A stretch of DNA of 59,494 nt, taken from contig UQQQ01000004.1 in assembly GCA_900543165.1 (NCBI GenBank), positions 1-59,494 on the forward strand, read 5' to 3'. The position numbers and the translations under genes were made by a program. Of the stretch, positions 8,119-15,210 are shown piece after piece. This DNA comes from an uncultured Dialister sp. GTDB taxonomy: Bacteria > Bacillota > Negativicutes > Veillonellales > Dialisteraceae. Numbering within the stretch: position 1 is the stretch's first letter; every line of letters starts with the position of its first letter. The notes under the pieces were generated by a model that was not told where the DNA came from, ran no database searches, and saw only the letters and a program-made list of their open reading frames with translations.

Positions 8119-8150
8119 TTTGACCACCTCCCTTCCTTAATTCTGTATTT

Positions 8151-8179
8151 ATTATACACCTTATTCGATGTAATGTCAA
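8151..8179 (-). promoter_or_regulatory. Consensus promoter of cassette A
   Basis: On the minus strand TTGACA (8174-8179) and TATAAT (8151-8156) are both perfect, with a 17-base spacer. Confidence 0.85.
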
Positions 8180-8235
8180 GCAAGGAAAATCTATTTTATT
8201 CGATTTTATCGCACTTTTCAGCATTTTTACAAAAT

Positions 8236-8287
8236 AAAAAAAGACGTCTTGATTTAACAATGTGCTAAATCAAGACGTCTTTTTTTA
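8236..8287. terminator. Bidirectional terminator, copy 1 of a duplicated block
   Basis: AAGACGTCTTGATTTA pairs with TAAATCAAGACGTCTT, flanked by A and T runs. The same hairpin with its upstream 45 bases (ATTTTATCGCACTTTTCAGC...) recurs at 8965-9013, so cassette B is bracketed by a direct repeat of about 90 bp. Confidence 0.85.
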
Positions 8288-8306
8288 TTGCTTCGCGGCT
8301 TATTTT

Positions 8307-8498
8307 CTAAGCCTCAATCCTTTTCACGAAATCGCTGCACTCTTTCATTTTCCCATGTTTGACTAGCCGGGCGAATGCCTGAATCACCGCCCACTCTTCG
8401 TCATATGCACGCAGCTGATGTTGTTTTCTTACGCCTTCGGCTTTCTTGGGTCTTCCTGTTTGATTGGGGCGTTTCCCGCCCCAGCCATTCTTTTCCAT
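8307..8498 (-). CDS. Small basic GRP-motif protein (cassette B, gene 3)
   Basis: A 63 aa protein with a basic start containing GRPKK (AT-hook-like) and the block VRKQHQLRAYDEEWAVIQAF. This block is shared with the protein at 31926-32102 (VRKQRQLRAFDDEWEIIRRF), so they are paralogues in matching cassettes. GGAGG precedes the ATG. DNA or RNA binding is plausible from composition. A terminator follows at 8236-8287. Confidence 0.7.
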   Translation of the reverse strand: MEKNGWGGKRPNQTGRPKKAEGVRKQHQLRAYDEEWAVIQAFARLVKHGKMKECSDFVKRIEA

Positions 8499-8530
8499 TC
8501 TTCCTCCTTAGAGCATTAAAACTAAAAATG

Positions 8531-8665
8531 TTACTTTAACCACTCAGCAACGTTCAGGATCGTCGCAATAATTACTAAAACCATGCAAGTCGTGGTGTAG
8601 TTACTAGCCCACCATGCGATGGCAGCGCAGATAAAAAATACAGCTAATAATATTTTTGTTTTCAT
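8531..8665 (-). CDS. Small membrane protein (cassette B, gene 2)
   Basis: A 44 aa product (MKTKILLAVFFICAAIAWWA...) with two hydrophobic stretches around a short polar turn (SNYTTTC). The ribosome binding site is weak. It has the same position as 7785-7922 and 32089-32256. No family recognised. Confidence 0.55.
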   Translation of the reverse strand: MKTKILLAVFFICAAIAWWASNYTTTCMVLVIIATILNVAEWLK

Positions 8666-8675
8666 TTTCGTTATA

Positions 8676-8724
8676 TGGTATGATATCAGGGAAGGGTATC
8701 GGGGATTTCTCCCCGTCTTCCCTT
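8676..8724 (+). promoter_or_regulatory. Opposing promoter and hairpin, cassette B
   Basis: On the plus strand TGGTATGAT (8676-8684), an extended -10 with one mismatch, is followed by a two-part hairpin (AGGGAAG..CTTCCCT and CGGGGA..TCCCCG). Transcription would enter the 3' end of the 42 aa peptide gene. AGTAT-cgata-ATACT plus T run near 8761-8779 may end it. Confidence 0.45.
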
Positions 8725-8729
8725 TGGTT

Positions 8730-8858
8730 CTATTTGCGATTCAACTGCTTAACTTTAATCAGTATCGATAATACTTTTTCGATGCCAGTCAGTATTGCGA
8801 CTACAGACCCAATGATTAAAGCTATCAGCTGAATCGCTTCTTTAATATCATCCATCAT
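8730..8858 (-). CDS. 42 aa hydrophobic peptide, toxin-like (cassette B, gene 1)
   Basis: MMDDIKEAIQ, then a membrane span (LIALIIGSVVAILTG) and a basic tail (KVKQLNRK). The ILTG motif followed by Lys is shared with the 31 aa peptide at 32323-32418. AAAGGAGGTG lies before the ATG, and a near-perfect promoter at 8881-8909 drives it. It looks like a type I toxin-class peptide by size, span and charge. Function is not proven by sequence. Confidence 0.62.
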   Translation of the reverse strand: MMDDIKEAIQLIALIIGSVVAILTGIEKVLSILIKVKQLNRK

Positions 8859-8880
8859 TTCACCTCCTTTAACTGTATAT

Positions 8881-8909
8881 ATTATATTATTTATCTTGCT
8901 TTTCGTCAA
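8881..8909 (-). promoter_or_regulatory. Near-consensus promoter of cassette B
   Basis: On the minus strand TTGACG (8904-8909), a 17-base spacer and TATAAT (8881-8886). Confidence 0.82.
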
Positions 8910-8964
8910 TGCAATTTCCCGAATTTCTTTGATTTTATCGCACTTTTCAGCATTTTTGCAAAAT

Positions 8965-9013
8965 AAAAAAGACGCCTTGATTTAACAATGTGCTAAATCA
9001 AGACGTCTTTTTT
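8965..9013. terminator. Bidirectional terminator, copy 2 of a duplicated block
   Basis: The same hairpin as 8236-8287 with one change (GACGCC). It begins at the stop codon of the methylase gene, so it ends the late/lysis transcript. Confidence 0.85.
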
Positions 9014-9788
9014 ATTGCTTTGCGGTTTCCTCTGCCGCTTTTAGCGCAGCGAGCTCGCGCATCGAAAGCGCCCAGCGCTGTGACTTTTCTTTCTGTGCCT
9101 TGCGTACTGCCTCCTGTGCCTTGCGTACTGCCTCTTCGGGTACAATGTAGCCGCCGCCAAAAATACTTTTCCCTACTTCGCGCTGGACGTCCATGCCGCG
9201 AACAAATACGCCAATGTCTTCGCGGTATTCGATTCCGTATTTGGAAAACAACGCCACGGCGTTCGATGTCAGTACGTTATCTGGATACGTGTATACCGGC
9301 TTTGGCGATCCTTTCTCAGCCTTGATGTTTGCAGCATTCGCTTCATCAAGTATGCGGTACAGATCGGGCGCGCTTCGAATCAGTGGGCCTTTAGATGCTA
9401 CAAAACTAGTGCTTACTTTAGCGCCGTTGTCGTATGTAACCGTCACCCCGACGCAAATATGGCTATGCGCCGCTCGGATACCGAGACACGTGAGGTGCGG
9501 CGCAAACAAGAAATAGTCGATGTTATGTTCCTCGTAGAACCTCACGATTTTCGAAATGATGGAAAATGGCGGATTGTCGATAACTACGCAATCTGCTGGA
9601 TAGTCGAAATTTTCAAAGTCGCCGCCCGGCCAAAATGGACGGACTATCGTCCGGCCACCCCAATCCATTTCTTTGATTGCCCAGTCCTTCACGGCCTCAT
9701 AAATTGCGCCCGGCGTATAACAGTCATCTGTGGTCTTCTTTGGTTTGAACTTGTCGACAAATTCTTCATAAGTATTAGATTTTGGCAT
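9012..9788 (-). CDS. EcoRI-type adenine DNA methyltransferase
   Basis: A 258 aa protein with the N6-adenine methylase catalytic motif DNPPFS (residues 71-76) and nearby TIVRPFWPGGDFEN, resembling the EcoRI methylase family. It would methylate phage and host DNA using SAM. No restriction partner is present, so it is an orphan, probably protecting phage DNA or marking it. The C-terminus has a 7-residue tandem duplication (EAVRKAQ twice) encoded by a 21-bp tandem repeat, suggesting slippage. It is last in the late operon, a usual place for accessory genes. Confidence 0.72.
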   Translation of the reverse strand: MPKSNTYEEFVDKFKPKKTTDDCYTPGAIYEAVKDWAIKEMDWGGRTIVRPFWPGGDFENFDYPADCVVIDNPPFSIISKIVRFYEEHNIDYFLFAPHLTCLGIRAAHSHICVGVTVTYDNGAKVSTSFVASKGPLIRSAPDLYRILDEANAANIKAEKGSPKPVYTYPDNVLTSNAVALFSKYGIEYREDIGVFVRGMDVQREVGKSIFGGGYIVPEEAVRKAQEAVRKAQKEKSQRWALSMRELAALKAAEETAKQ

Positions 9789-9797
9789 ATGCCTCTC

Positions 9798-10217
9798 CTA
9801 TTTCTTAATCCATGCATACAAAAGCCCGCCGGAAATCGCAATCCACAAATTGCGCTGGCGGGTCTTTACTCTAATTTTCTGCTTCGCCTCGTCCTCTAAT
9901 TGCTTCAAGGATTGATTGACTCTCTCTAATGATTTCTGCGTCTGAGCGTTCAAGCTCTTGGACGCGGTCAGCTCTTTCTGCACTGTCTCTAATTGCCGAT
10001 TGGCTTCTGTCAGCTGCATTTTCTGCTCGGTCAAGAGCTGCTGCTTGGTCTCGTTGTTCTTCGCCAGCTGATTCAAATCCTGCTCGAGTGTCGTCAGCTC
10101 GCTTTCCGATATCTGATACATCTCCTCGGCCTGCGAGGAAGTACCAGCAGCTAGCCAGAGCAAGCACCCCAGCCAGCAGATACACAATCTTTTTATTGAT
10201 TTGCACAATACAATCAC
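9798..10217 (-). CDS. Exported coiled-coil protein overlapping a spanin-like gene
   Basis: Up to 139 aa in a frame that covers the whole of 9871-10206. It has a hydrophobic N-terminal segment (WLGCLLWLAAGTSSQA) ending in a signal-peptidase-like site, a long Gln/Glu-rich coiled coil from MYQISESELTTLEQDL, and a C-terminal hydrophobic end (LWIAISGGLLYAWIKK). The GTG at 10217 lacks a clear ribosome site, so the start is uncertain. Nested frames next to an endolysin recall Rz/Rz1 spanin pairs needed by phages of outer-membrane hosts. Both frames look protein-like. Confidence 0.55.
   Translation of the reverse strand: MIVLCKSIKRLCICWLGCLLWLAAGTSSQAEEMYQISESELTTLEQDLNQLAKNNETKQQLLTEQKMQLTEANRQLETVQKELTASKSLNAQTQKSLERVNQSLKQLEDEAKQKIRVKTRQRNLWIAISGGLLYAWIKK
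9871..10206 (-). CDS. Inner-membrane coiled-coil protein, i-spanin-like
   Basis: 111 aa from a GTG at 10206, with GAGGTG eight bases before it. It has an N-terminal membrane anchor (IVYLLAGVLALASCWYFLAG) and then an Ala/Glu/Arg-rich periplasmic helix (residues 35-105). This is the topology of an i-spanin (Rz type), which bridges to the outer membrane at lysis. It starts 16 bases after the endolysin stop and is entirely embedded in the other frame 9798-10217. The assignment rests on topology and context, not on a named family. Confidence 0.6.
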   Translation of the reverse strand: MQINKKIVYLLAGVLALASCWYFLAGRGDVSDIGKRADDTRAGFESAGEEQRDQAAALDRAENAADRSQSAIRDSAERADRVQELERSDAEIIRESQSILEAIRGRGEAEN

Positions 10218-10221
10218 CTCA

Positions 10222-10803
10222 TCAGTACCATTCGCTCATGTCGTAATTCTGCCCGTCGATGCTATAGCAATCGGTCCACTGCCAGCCCGCGAGAATGTTG
10301 CCCGGGTAGCTGTCGTGGAAGCCGCACTCGCTCGTCCCATACTGAGCGCACCAGTACGGCACATAGTCGGCCAGATCATTAACATTGATGCAGTCTGTCA
10401 ATGTTGAGAGGCTGGCATAGACTCCGGCACTGTAGCCAGCAGCATTGCATGCGGAAATAAAGGCACTACAGATGGCGGTCACATCTTCCCTATCCTGCCC
10501 AATTACCTCGGGAGCTTCCACGTCAAACCAAATCCCCAAAGGCGGTGCTCCATATCCCAGCGCATTTAAAGCCTCAATCACTCTATCAGCTTCTTCCTCT
10601 GCCCGTGCTGTTGTTTGTGCATGAGTGTAGCAGTATACTCCCCATGGCAATCCTCTAGCCTCTGCGCCTGCGATATGCTTACCGTGCAAGCTACTGAGTG
10701 TTCTGCCTTCGGAAATCTTCACAATCGCACCACAGACTCCTGCGGCAATGAGATGAGACCAGTTGATGTGGTCATTCCAATCACTTAAATCAGTTACAAG
10801 CAT
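10222..10803 (-). CDS. GH25 muramidase endolysin
   Basis: A 193 aa single-domain glycosyl hydrolase family 25. DLSDWN at residue 5, GVYCYTHA near 56, the acidic active-site motif GIWFDVEAPE near 91 and the terminal AGWQWTDCYSIDG barrel strand match the fold. It cleaves the glycan backbone of peptidoglycan. There is no signal peptide or cell-wall binding domain, so release needs the holin genes upstream. It sits between holin-like and spanin-like genes. Confidence 0.92.
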   Translation of the reverse strand: MLVTDLSDWNDHINWSHLIAAGVCGAIVKISEGRTLSSLHGKHIAGAEARGLPWGVYCYTHAQTTARAEEEADRVIEALNALGYGAPPLGIWFDVEAPEVIGQDREDVTAICSAFISACNAAGYSAGVYASLSTLTDCINVNDLADYVPYWCAQYGTSECGFHDSYPGNILAGWQWTDCYSIDGQNYDMSEWY

Positions 10804-10814
10804 ACTGTGTCCTC

Positions 10815-11072
10815 CTATTTTCTGCTGTCATAGCCGCCCTGCACGCTGTTGTACTTGCTATTGATAAATTTATTTACAAGCTGCGTAGCTCCACCGCCAC
10901 CACCTGTCAGACTTGCAAAGGTGTCATAATTCTGCCAATACTGATGAGCTAGAACCAGATAAAAGCTCACTCCTAAAAATGCCAATACGAAAATGGCAGA
11001 AATCAATCTGGTATAGGACAGTTCTCCATTCTCGTAAAACAGCATTCTTGCCCATTCTCTAATTCTTTTCAT
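10815..11072 (-). CDS. Holin-like small membrane protein
   Basis: An 85 aa product with a cytoplasmic basic start (MKRIREWARMLFYENGELSY), one strong span (LISAIFVLAFLGVSFYLVLA) and a Gly-rich then polar tail. GGGAG supports the ATG at 11072 rather than the GTG three codons earlier. Proteins of this type sit before endolysins in many Firmicute prophages and are called putative holins. The location supports that; experimental class unknown. Confidence 0.6.
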   Translation of the reverse strand: MKRIREWARMLFYENGELSYTRLISAIFVLAFLGVSFYLVLAHQYWQNYDTFASLTGGGGGATQLVNKFINSKYNSVQGGYDSRK

Positions 11073-11077
11073 CGCTA

Positions 11078-11341
11078 TCACTCCCTTATATGGTCAAGGC
11101 GGTCCAAAATATGACTGATACGGTCTTTATTGATTCGATGTGCTTCTTCTAGCTTAGAAACCCGAACGTCAAGAGAGCGGCGATCTGCAGCACTCCGTTC
11201 GAGCTCTTTTTTTAGCTCTGTCAGCACATTGCTGTTGACATCAATCGCTTTCTGCAACGGCCGAATGACAATGTAGCTAAACGCTCCGCTGAGCGTTGTT
11301 GCAATAGCCAAAACCGCTGCAATACTGTCTAGAGCTGACAT
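11078..11341 (-). CDS. Membrane-anchored coiled-coil protein of the lysis module
   Basis: 87 aa: an N-terminal span (AVLAIATTLSGAFSYIVI), then a heptad-rich helix (residues 25-87) rich in Lys, Glu and Arg. AAAGGAGCC precedes the ATG. It resembles XhlA-like/hemolysin-type lysis accessory proteins in layout only. Its stop lies just before the ribosome site of the next gene. The upstream holin-like ORF runs 64 bases into it. Confidence 0.6.
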   Translation of the reverse strand: MSALDSIAAVLAIATTLSGAFSYIVIRPLQKAIDVNSNVLTELKKELERSAADRRSLDVRVSKLEEAHRINKDRISHILDRLDHIRE

Positions 11342-11663
11342 ATTCAGGCTCCTTTCCCTTCACTCTGCTTTTCTTCGTCTTCTTTTTCAGCTTCTGCCAT
11401 CGCATCGATAATTGCGTTATGTGGGCAATCATCCCACGGGCAAGGGACGGCTTCTCCGTCATAGGCTCAGACAAATAGCCGTAGGACAGCGCGATAAACT
11501 TGGCGAATAAATCCACGCACACAATGCAGGCGAACGCGGTAAAGAGTTCGAGGTGTCGCTCCAGCGCCAGAAATACGATGCCCGAAGCCGTCTTGTATGG
11601 CCAGCCAATATATAGCCCGTCAAACACTTTTCCTACCCAGATACTGATCTCATTCAGATTCAT
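11277..11663 (-). pseudogene. Holin-like gene, probably frameshifted
   Basis: The first 65 or so residues hold two hydrophobic parts (YKTASGIVFLALERHLELF, TAFACIVCVDLFAKFIALSY) like a phage holin. From about 11470 leftwards this frame turns into Lys-rich shadow sequence and overlaps the next gene. In another frame a natural-looking tail is found (PCPWDDCPHNAIIDAMAEAE...) that stops 3 bases before the next start codon. One lost base near 11468-11475 would explain this. It may be a real mutation or a sequence error. Confidence 0.5.
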
Positions 11664-11793
11664 TGGCTTTCACCTTGTTACCCTCTTTCACTTCCGCCTT
11701 TTCAACAAGCGGCTTGCTTCTCACGCATTTTGGATTTGTGCAAAGCCCAGTCTTGTTATCCATCTTGCGATGGCAAAGGAAACATCTTTCCAT
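11650..11793 (-). CDS. 47 aa zinc-ribbon protein
   Basis: Begins MERCFLCHRKMDNKTGLC, with the pattern C-x2-C ... C-x4-C over residues 4-23, then a charged tail. The ATG directly abuts the TAA of the preceding gene, and the end overlaps the holin-like gene by 14 bases, as in tightly packed phage operons. It probably binds zinc; function unknown. Confidence 0.6.
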   Translation of the reverse strand: MERCFLCHRKMDNKTGLCTNPKCVRSKPLVEKAEVKEGNKVKANESE

Positions 11794-12219
11794 TTAAATC
11801 GCTCCTCTCTTTTCTGTGTATTCTGCAACCAGTTCTTCTCTTTCAGCTTTGAGGTCATTGTAGTAGTCCTCATCTTCTACGGCTTTTGCTTTCGCCATTT
11901 CTGTTTCGATATCACCGATTTTTCTAGCATATTCAGAATCAAGAGCTGCGAGTGCTGTCTCGCGCTTCTCATCCTCTGTTGGTTCCGGCCTAGCCTGATA
12001 TTCCCCATCTTTATACAGCAAATCTCCCTGAAGTGCTTTGTTATAGGTCAAAGCGTCTTGCACGACATGGATTTTATCCGGATATTCTGCCTCCGCTTTG
12101 GCTTGCAATTCTTCCACCGTGTCACCATGTACACCGGTCACATAAGAGGTTACTCTTTCACCCGTTGCGTCATAGATAGACAAATAGGTGAGTGTGGGGT
12201 TAGCGGTTGAAACTTCCAT
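11794..12219 (-). CDS. Phage protein next to tail fibre, possible fibre chaperone
   Basis: 141 aa from the ATG at 12219, chosen because AAGGAGAT precedes it; the longer reading frame to 12354 enters a recombinase remnant on the other strand. The N-terminal part is beta-like (LTYLSIYDATGERVTSYV). The C-terminal half is a charged helix (DSEYARKIGDIETEMAKAKA). Genes directly after P2-type tail fibres often encode fibre assembly factors. I recognise no family. Confidence 0.5.
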   Translation of the reverse strand: MEVSTANPTLTYLSIYDATGERVTSYVTGVHGDTVEELQAKAEAEYPDKIHVVQDALTYNKALQGDLLYKDGEYQARPEPTEDEKRETALAALDSEYARKIGDIETEMAKAKAVEDEDYYNDLKAEREELVAEYTEKRGAI

Positions 12220-12279
12220 CTCACTATCTCCTTCCATTAAAATAACCTCCATCAATATGATTAGAGGTCTAAAAAATGA

Positions 12280-12519
12280 AAAATCCAATATCCCTACACA
12301 AAACTTTCTAGGGTTTTCTCTCGAATCATGAAAGCAATAAATGGGCAAAAGCACAAATTACATGATACCCGTCATACCTGCGCTACATGGCTAGATAATG
12401 CCGAAGTGAATGACAACGCCAGAAAAATGATCCTTGGTCATGCTAGACATGATGTGACTAACGGAGTATACACTCACAAAAATCTAAGACAACTACGTAA
12501 AGCCATCGAAAAGATTTGA
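12280..12519 (+). pseudogene. C-terminal fragment of a tyrosine recombinase
   Basis: An open frame from 12280 encodes the catalytic end of an integrase: HKLHDTRHTCATWLDNA (the H-x-x-R box), MILGHARHDVTNGVYTHK (second His and nucleophile Tyr). A stop just upstream removes the first catalytic Arg and the N-terminal domains, so it cannot act alone. It points to the tail-fibre cassettes, on the strand opposite the late genes. It may be the remains of the invertase that built the cassette array, or of an older integrase. Confidence 0.75.
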
Positions 12520-12696
12520 TACTAACCTGCTACTAACCAAAGAATTGCCCAATTTGAAAAGTACCGCGAGTATTGTATGTATCGTGATACTTTTTTGTTG
12601 CTAGGATTCTTGCGATTTCTAGGATTTCGGGCAAATAGACAATTCTAGGATACCCGTAATTATTGGCTTTTCTGCCATTCTGTGAAAATCATTTTC

Positions 12697-12890
12697 TACA
12701 GGGTGGATATGGAAATGGTAACTCTGGATCATGGGCAATAGCATTCCCTCACGCTCTGCTGGGTATATCAGGCGATTATTCAGGCGAAGGCGGTGCTATG
12801 GACTGGGGACCAGCAATCTCAGGGGATACTACTAGATGGAACAGTATCAGCAGTGGATCTGGATTCCGAGTTATCGCAATAGGCTATTAG
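12697..12890 (+). other. Silent tail-fibre C-terminal cassette 1 (inverted)
   Basis: It starts at the crossover motif TACAGGGTGGAT (12697-12708) and encodes QGGYGNGNSGSWAIAFPHAL ... GFRVIAIGY then a stop: a Gly-rich fibre tip with the typical phage-fibre ending. It is in the same phase relative to the motif as the active gene (QGGF at 13321-13331) but on the opposite strand. No start codon or ribosome site of its own is convincing. Inversion between 12698-12708 and 13321-13331 would fuse it to the fibre shaft. Confidence 0.75.
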
Positions 12891-13116
12891 ACAGGGTGGA
12901 TATACGTGGGTAGGTTCAAGGAGTAATATCACGGTCACGTATCCTATCTCGTTTTCGAAGGTATTAGGCATTGCGGGGCTTGCAGTGGTAAATGATCAGA
13001 ATCCTTCCGGTCGCGGGTTCGAACATATCAAGATGTTTTCTGGAGCATCTTTCGTATATTATTCGGGTTTCGATATAGGCAATAAACGGTTAACATGGCT
13101 GGCAGTCGGCATATAA
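12891..13116 (+). other. Silent tail-fibre C-terminal cassette 2 (inverted)
   Basis: It begins with ACAGGGTGGAT (12891-12901) and reads QGGYTWVGSRSNITVTYPIS ... LTWLAVGI stop, about 74 aa. TYPIS matches FTYPISIS at the same place in the active fibre end, and WLAVGI resembles WLIGR. It has no start codon. It is the second alternative tip in the array and abuts cassette 1 directly (stop codon, then motif). Confidence 0.75.
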
Positions 13117-13126
13117 GCAGCTATTT

Positions 13127-14569
13127 TCATCGCCCAATAAGCCAACAGTAGGTCCCGTCACTGTAACCATTTTGGCGAAAGCGAAAATACGATGACGTGG
13201 GCGCTCCTATGATTTCTCCCCAGTCACTGTCATAATTTCGTGAAGACATTCTTGTTGTAGTGCCCCCAGTAAGAAAGGTTGATATTGATATGGGATAAGT
13301 GAATGTGCCCGATGAGCTAAATCCACCCTGTATAATTAGCGGCACCGCACCGCCGAGCTTTACCCACCATGCATTCGCATTCGACACATTGCCCGCGACG
13401 ACGCCAGCTGCTGAGAGGTCATCCGTATCGAGAAACCGTTTGAACGGAGTGTTGTTGATTGCGGTTTCGTAATTTCCACCACGGTGATACATCCTGCCGG
13501 AAGACTGCTCAATCCAAAGTTGCGTCGATTCCCCTTTTTTAAGCGCCGGAATGTTGATAAGCTGCCCATATTGTGTCGGCTGGTTTGCTATTTTATTGCT
13601 CTGATCAAAGTAGCTTATAAACACACCCAGTGCGTTAAGTGCGTCGTTTGTGGTCGGCAGTGTTGGGTTTTTCCCGAGCCTGTGCAGGTAGTCCCACAGC
13701 CCTGCATCCCCGACCAGAGTGCCTGCTTTGCCAACGGTTACATTGGCTAATGAATCGGTTCCTGTACCACCATGAGCTACTGGAAGAATGCCGGTAATGT
13801 CGCCGGCAGACAGTGTTTCAAAATTAGTTTTCGGTGTATCCCACCAGTTAGATTTACCGGACAATGCTGCAATCTGGTGAACGATACCGGAAAGCAGAGC
13901 AGCCAAAGTTCCGGTATTTCCGCTCGGTACTGTTCCTTGAGAGAGTGTTGCCTGGAGCTGGTTGATTAAGTCAATCACCTGCTCCGATTTTCCATTTCTT
14001 GTTCGGTAGTGAAGTCCGTCAGCTGCAGCATTCAGCTGCGTTACAAAATCTAAATTCGGATGGGCAGTTTCAAGGGAATTATACGCAGTTATAGCAGTTT
14101 CGACATAGCCCATCGTTGCCAGGGCCCCCGGATCGATAGAAACCTCAACATCGGACGCATTAGATGCCGAAATATATACGGCAAATTCCTGGGATACCGC
14201 TGTAGAACCTCCTTCCGGGGGAAGGTAGTCCGGCGCGGAATCAGAGGTAACAGCATACAGGATTTCCCCATCGTCCGGATCATTGGCAAAAACGCCAAGC
14301 TCCCGCACATAGTATCCTGCGGAAAGTCCGACATTGGTAATTGTCGCGCTGATTTTACACATCTTCTGATCTGTCAGAACTTCTTTGGACGCAATCCCTA
14401 CATTCTGTTCCGGCGTCACAAGGTCTGTCAGGTCTTCAAGCGAAGTCCCATTAGGCAAAACACCGGACCCCAGCTTCATTTTAGTCAGTGCAAGCACAAC
14501 GCCGGTTCCTACTTTTGCCTGCAGAAGCTGCCCTTTCTTAGTCAATACAAGCCCGTTCCAGTTTGGCAT
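13127..14569 (-). CDS. Tail fibre protein (P2 gpH-like), switchable C-terminus
   Basis: 480 aa. The N-terminal domain (NWNGLVLTKKGQLLQAKVG, residues 3-150) is the phage tail-collar/DUF3751 type that docks the fibre on the baseplate. A repeat-poor shaft follows, then a tip of about 67 aa after QGGF. The tip begins at the crossover motif (13321-13331 on the minus strand), and two other tips lie inverted just beyond the stop. It follows gpI with overlapping stop and start, as in P2. It binds the host surface and sets host range. Confidence 0.88.
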   Translation of the reverse strand: MPNWNGLVLTKKGQLLQAKVGTGVVLALTKMKLGSGVLPNGTSLEDLTDLVTPEQNVGIASKEVLTDQKMCKISATITNVGLSAGYYVRELGVFANDPDDGEILYAVTSDSAPDYLPPEGGSTAVSQEFAVYISASNASDVEVSIDPGALATMGYVETAITAYNSLETAHPNLDFVTQLNAAADGLHYRTRNGKSEQVIDLINQLQATLSQGTVPSGNTGTLAALLSGIVHQIAALSGKSNWWDTPKTNFETLSAGDITGILPVAHGGTGTDSLANVTVGKAGTLVGDAGLWDYLHRLGKNPTLPTTNDALNALGVFISYFDQSNKIANQPTQYGQLINIPALKKGESTQLWIEQSSGRMYHRGGNYETAINNTPFKRFLDTDDLSAAGVVAGNVSNANAWWVKLGGAVPLIIQGGFSSSGTFTYPISISTFLTGGTTTRMSSRNYDSDWGEIIGAPTSSYFRFRQNGYSDGTYCWLIGR

Positions 14570-15210
14570 TATTGAATTTCCACCTTTCTCTGAACTCTCA
14601 CTCCTGCAGCTTCACGTACAGTACCGGATATGTCCGACATCCTGAAAGCTGCAGGATAAATATTGATAACTTTTGCAGAGACAACAGGAAGTGCATAGTA
14701 AATCGTTTTCGGCAAGTCTCTGTGAAAAGACACCTCATCCAGCCAGGAGCGAACATTTTTCGTGTGCTCGATGGCGTGGTACAGGCTGTTGATCGCGGAA
14801 ATGTCGGGGACCGCTTCGGTAATCATCACAACCTTGAAGTGATAGGGTTCCCCACCATACTCCCAGTTTTCTTCAATCTTTGCGGATTTGAATATCGCCG
14901 TACAGACTTCTTCTACCACGGACGGGGTTCCCTTTCGGCGGTGCCATTTTATACTCTGCTTCACCAGCGCCCGTTTTTTCTCCAACGTAGCTGCGTCATC
15001 ATAGAAATCAACATGGTACTGCCATGCCAGGGCATCGACGATTTTTTCCGGAAGTTCATCCAGCCTGGGAAGAAGTAAAAGAAGAAGTGCATCTCTGGAG
15101 ATTTTCCGGAGCCCCGGATCAGTAGCTGCGGAAATGTTCCGGATCGTCTTATCCCCGGAAATGGAAGACGGGACAATGGTAATCAACTTCTGTTCAGACA
15201 GGTTACTCAC
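14569..15210 (-). CDS. Tail protein I (P2 gpI-like)
   Basis: 213 aa. LLLPRLDELPEKIVDALAWQ near residue 48 and VKQSIKWHRRKGTPSVVEEV near 85 are the P2 gpI signature. It is a baseplate wedge component between gpJ and the fibres. It overlaps gpJ by 8 bases and lies in the order W-J-I-H typical of P2-like phages. Confidence 0.92.
   Translation of the reverse strand: MSNLSEQKLITIVPSSISGDKTIRNISAATDPGLRKISRDALLLLLLPRLDELPEKIVDALAWQYHVDFYDDAATLEKKRALVKQSIKWHRRKGTPSVVEEVCTAIFKSAKIEENWEYGGEPYHFKVVMITEAVPDISAINSLYHAIEHTKNVRSWLDEVSFHRDLPKTIYYALPVVSAKVINIYPAAFRMSDISGTVREAAGVRVQRKVEIQ

Noticed and set aside
12663..13116. Independent plus-strand gene at 12663-12890 and diversity-generating retroelement
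   Set aside because: No ribosome site; the ORF is one of two silent fibre tips. No reverse transcriptase or template repeat is present, so a DGR is excluded.
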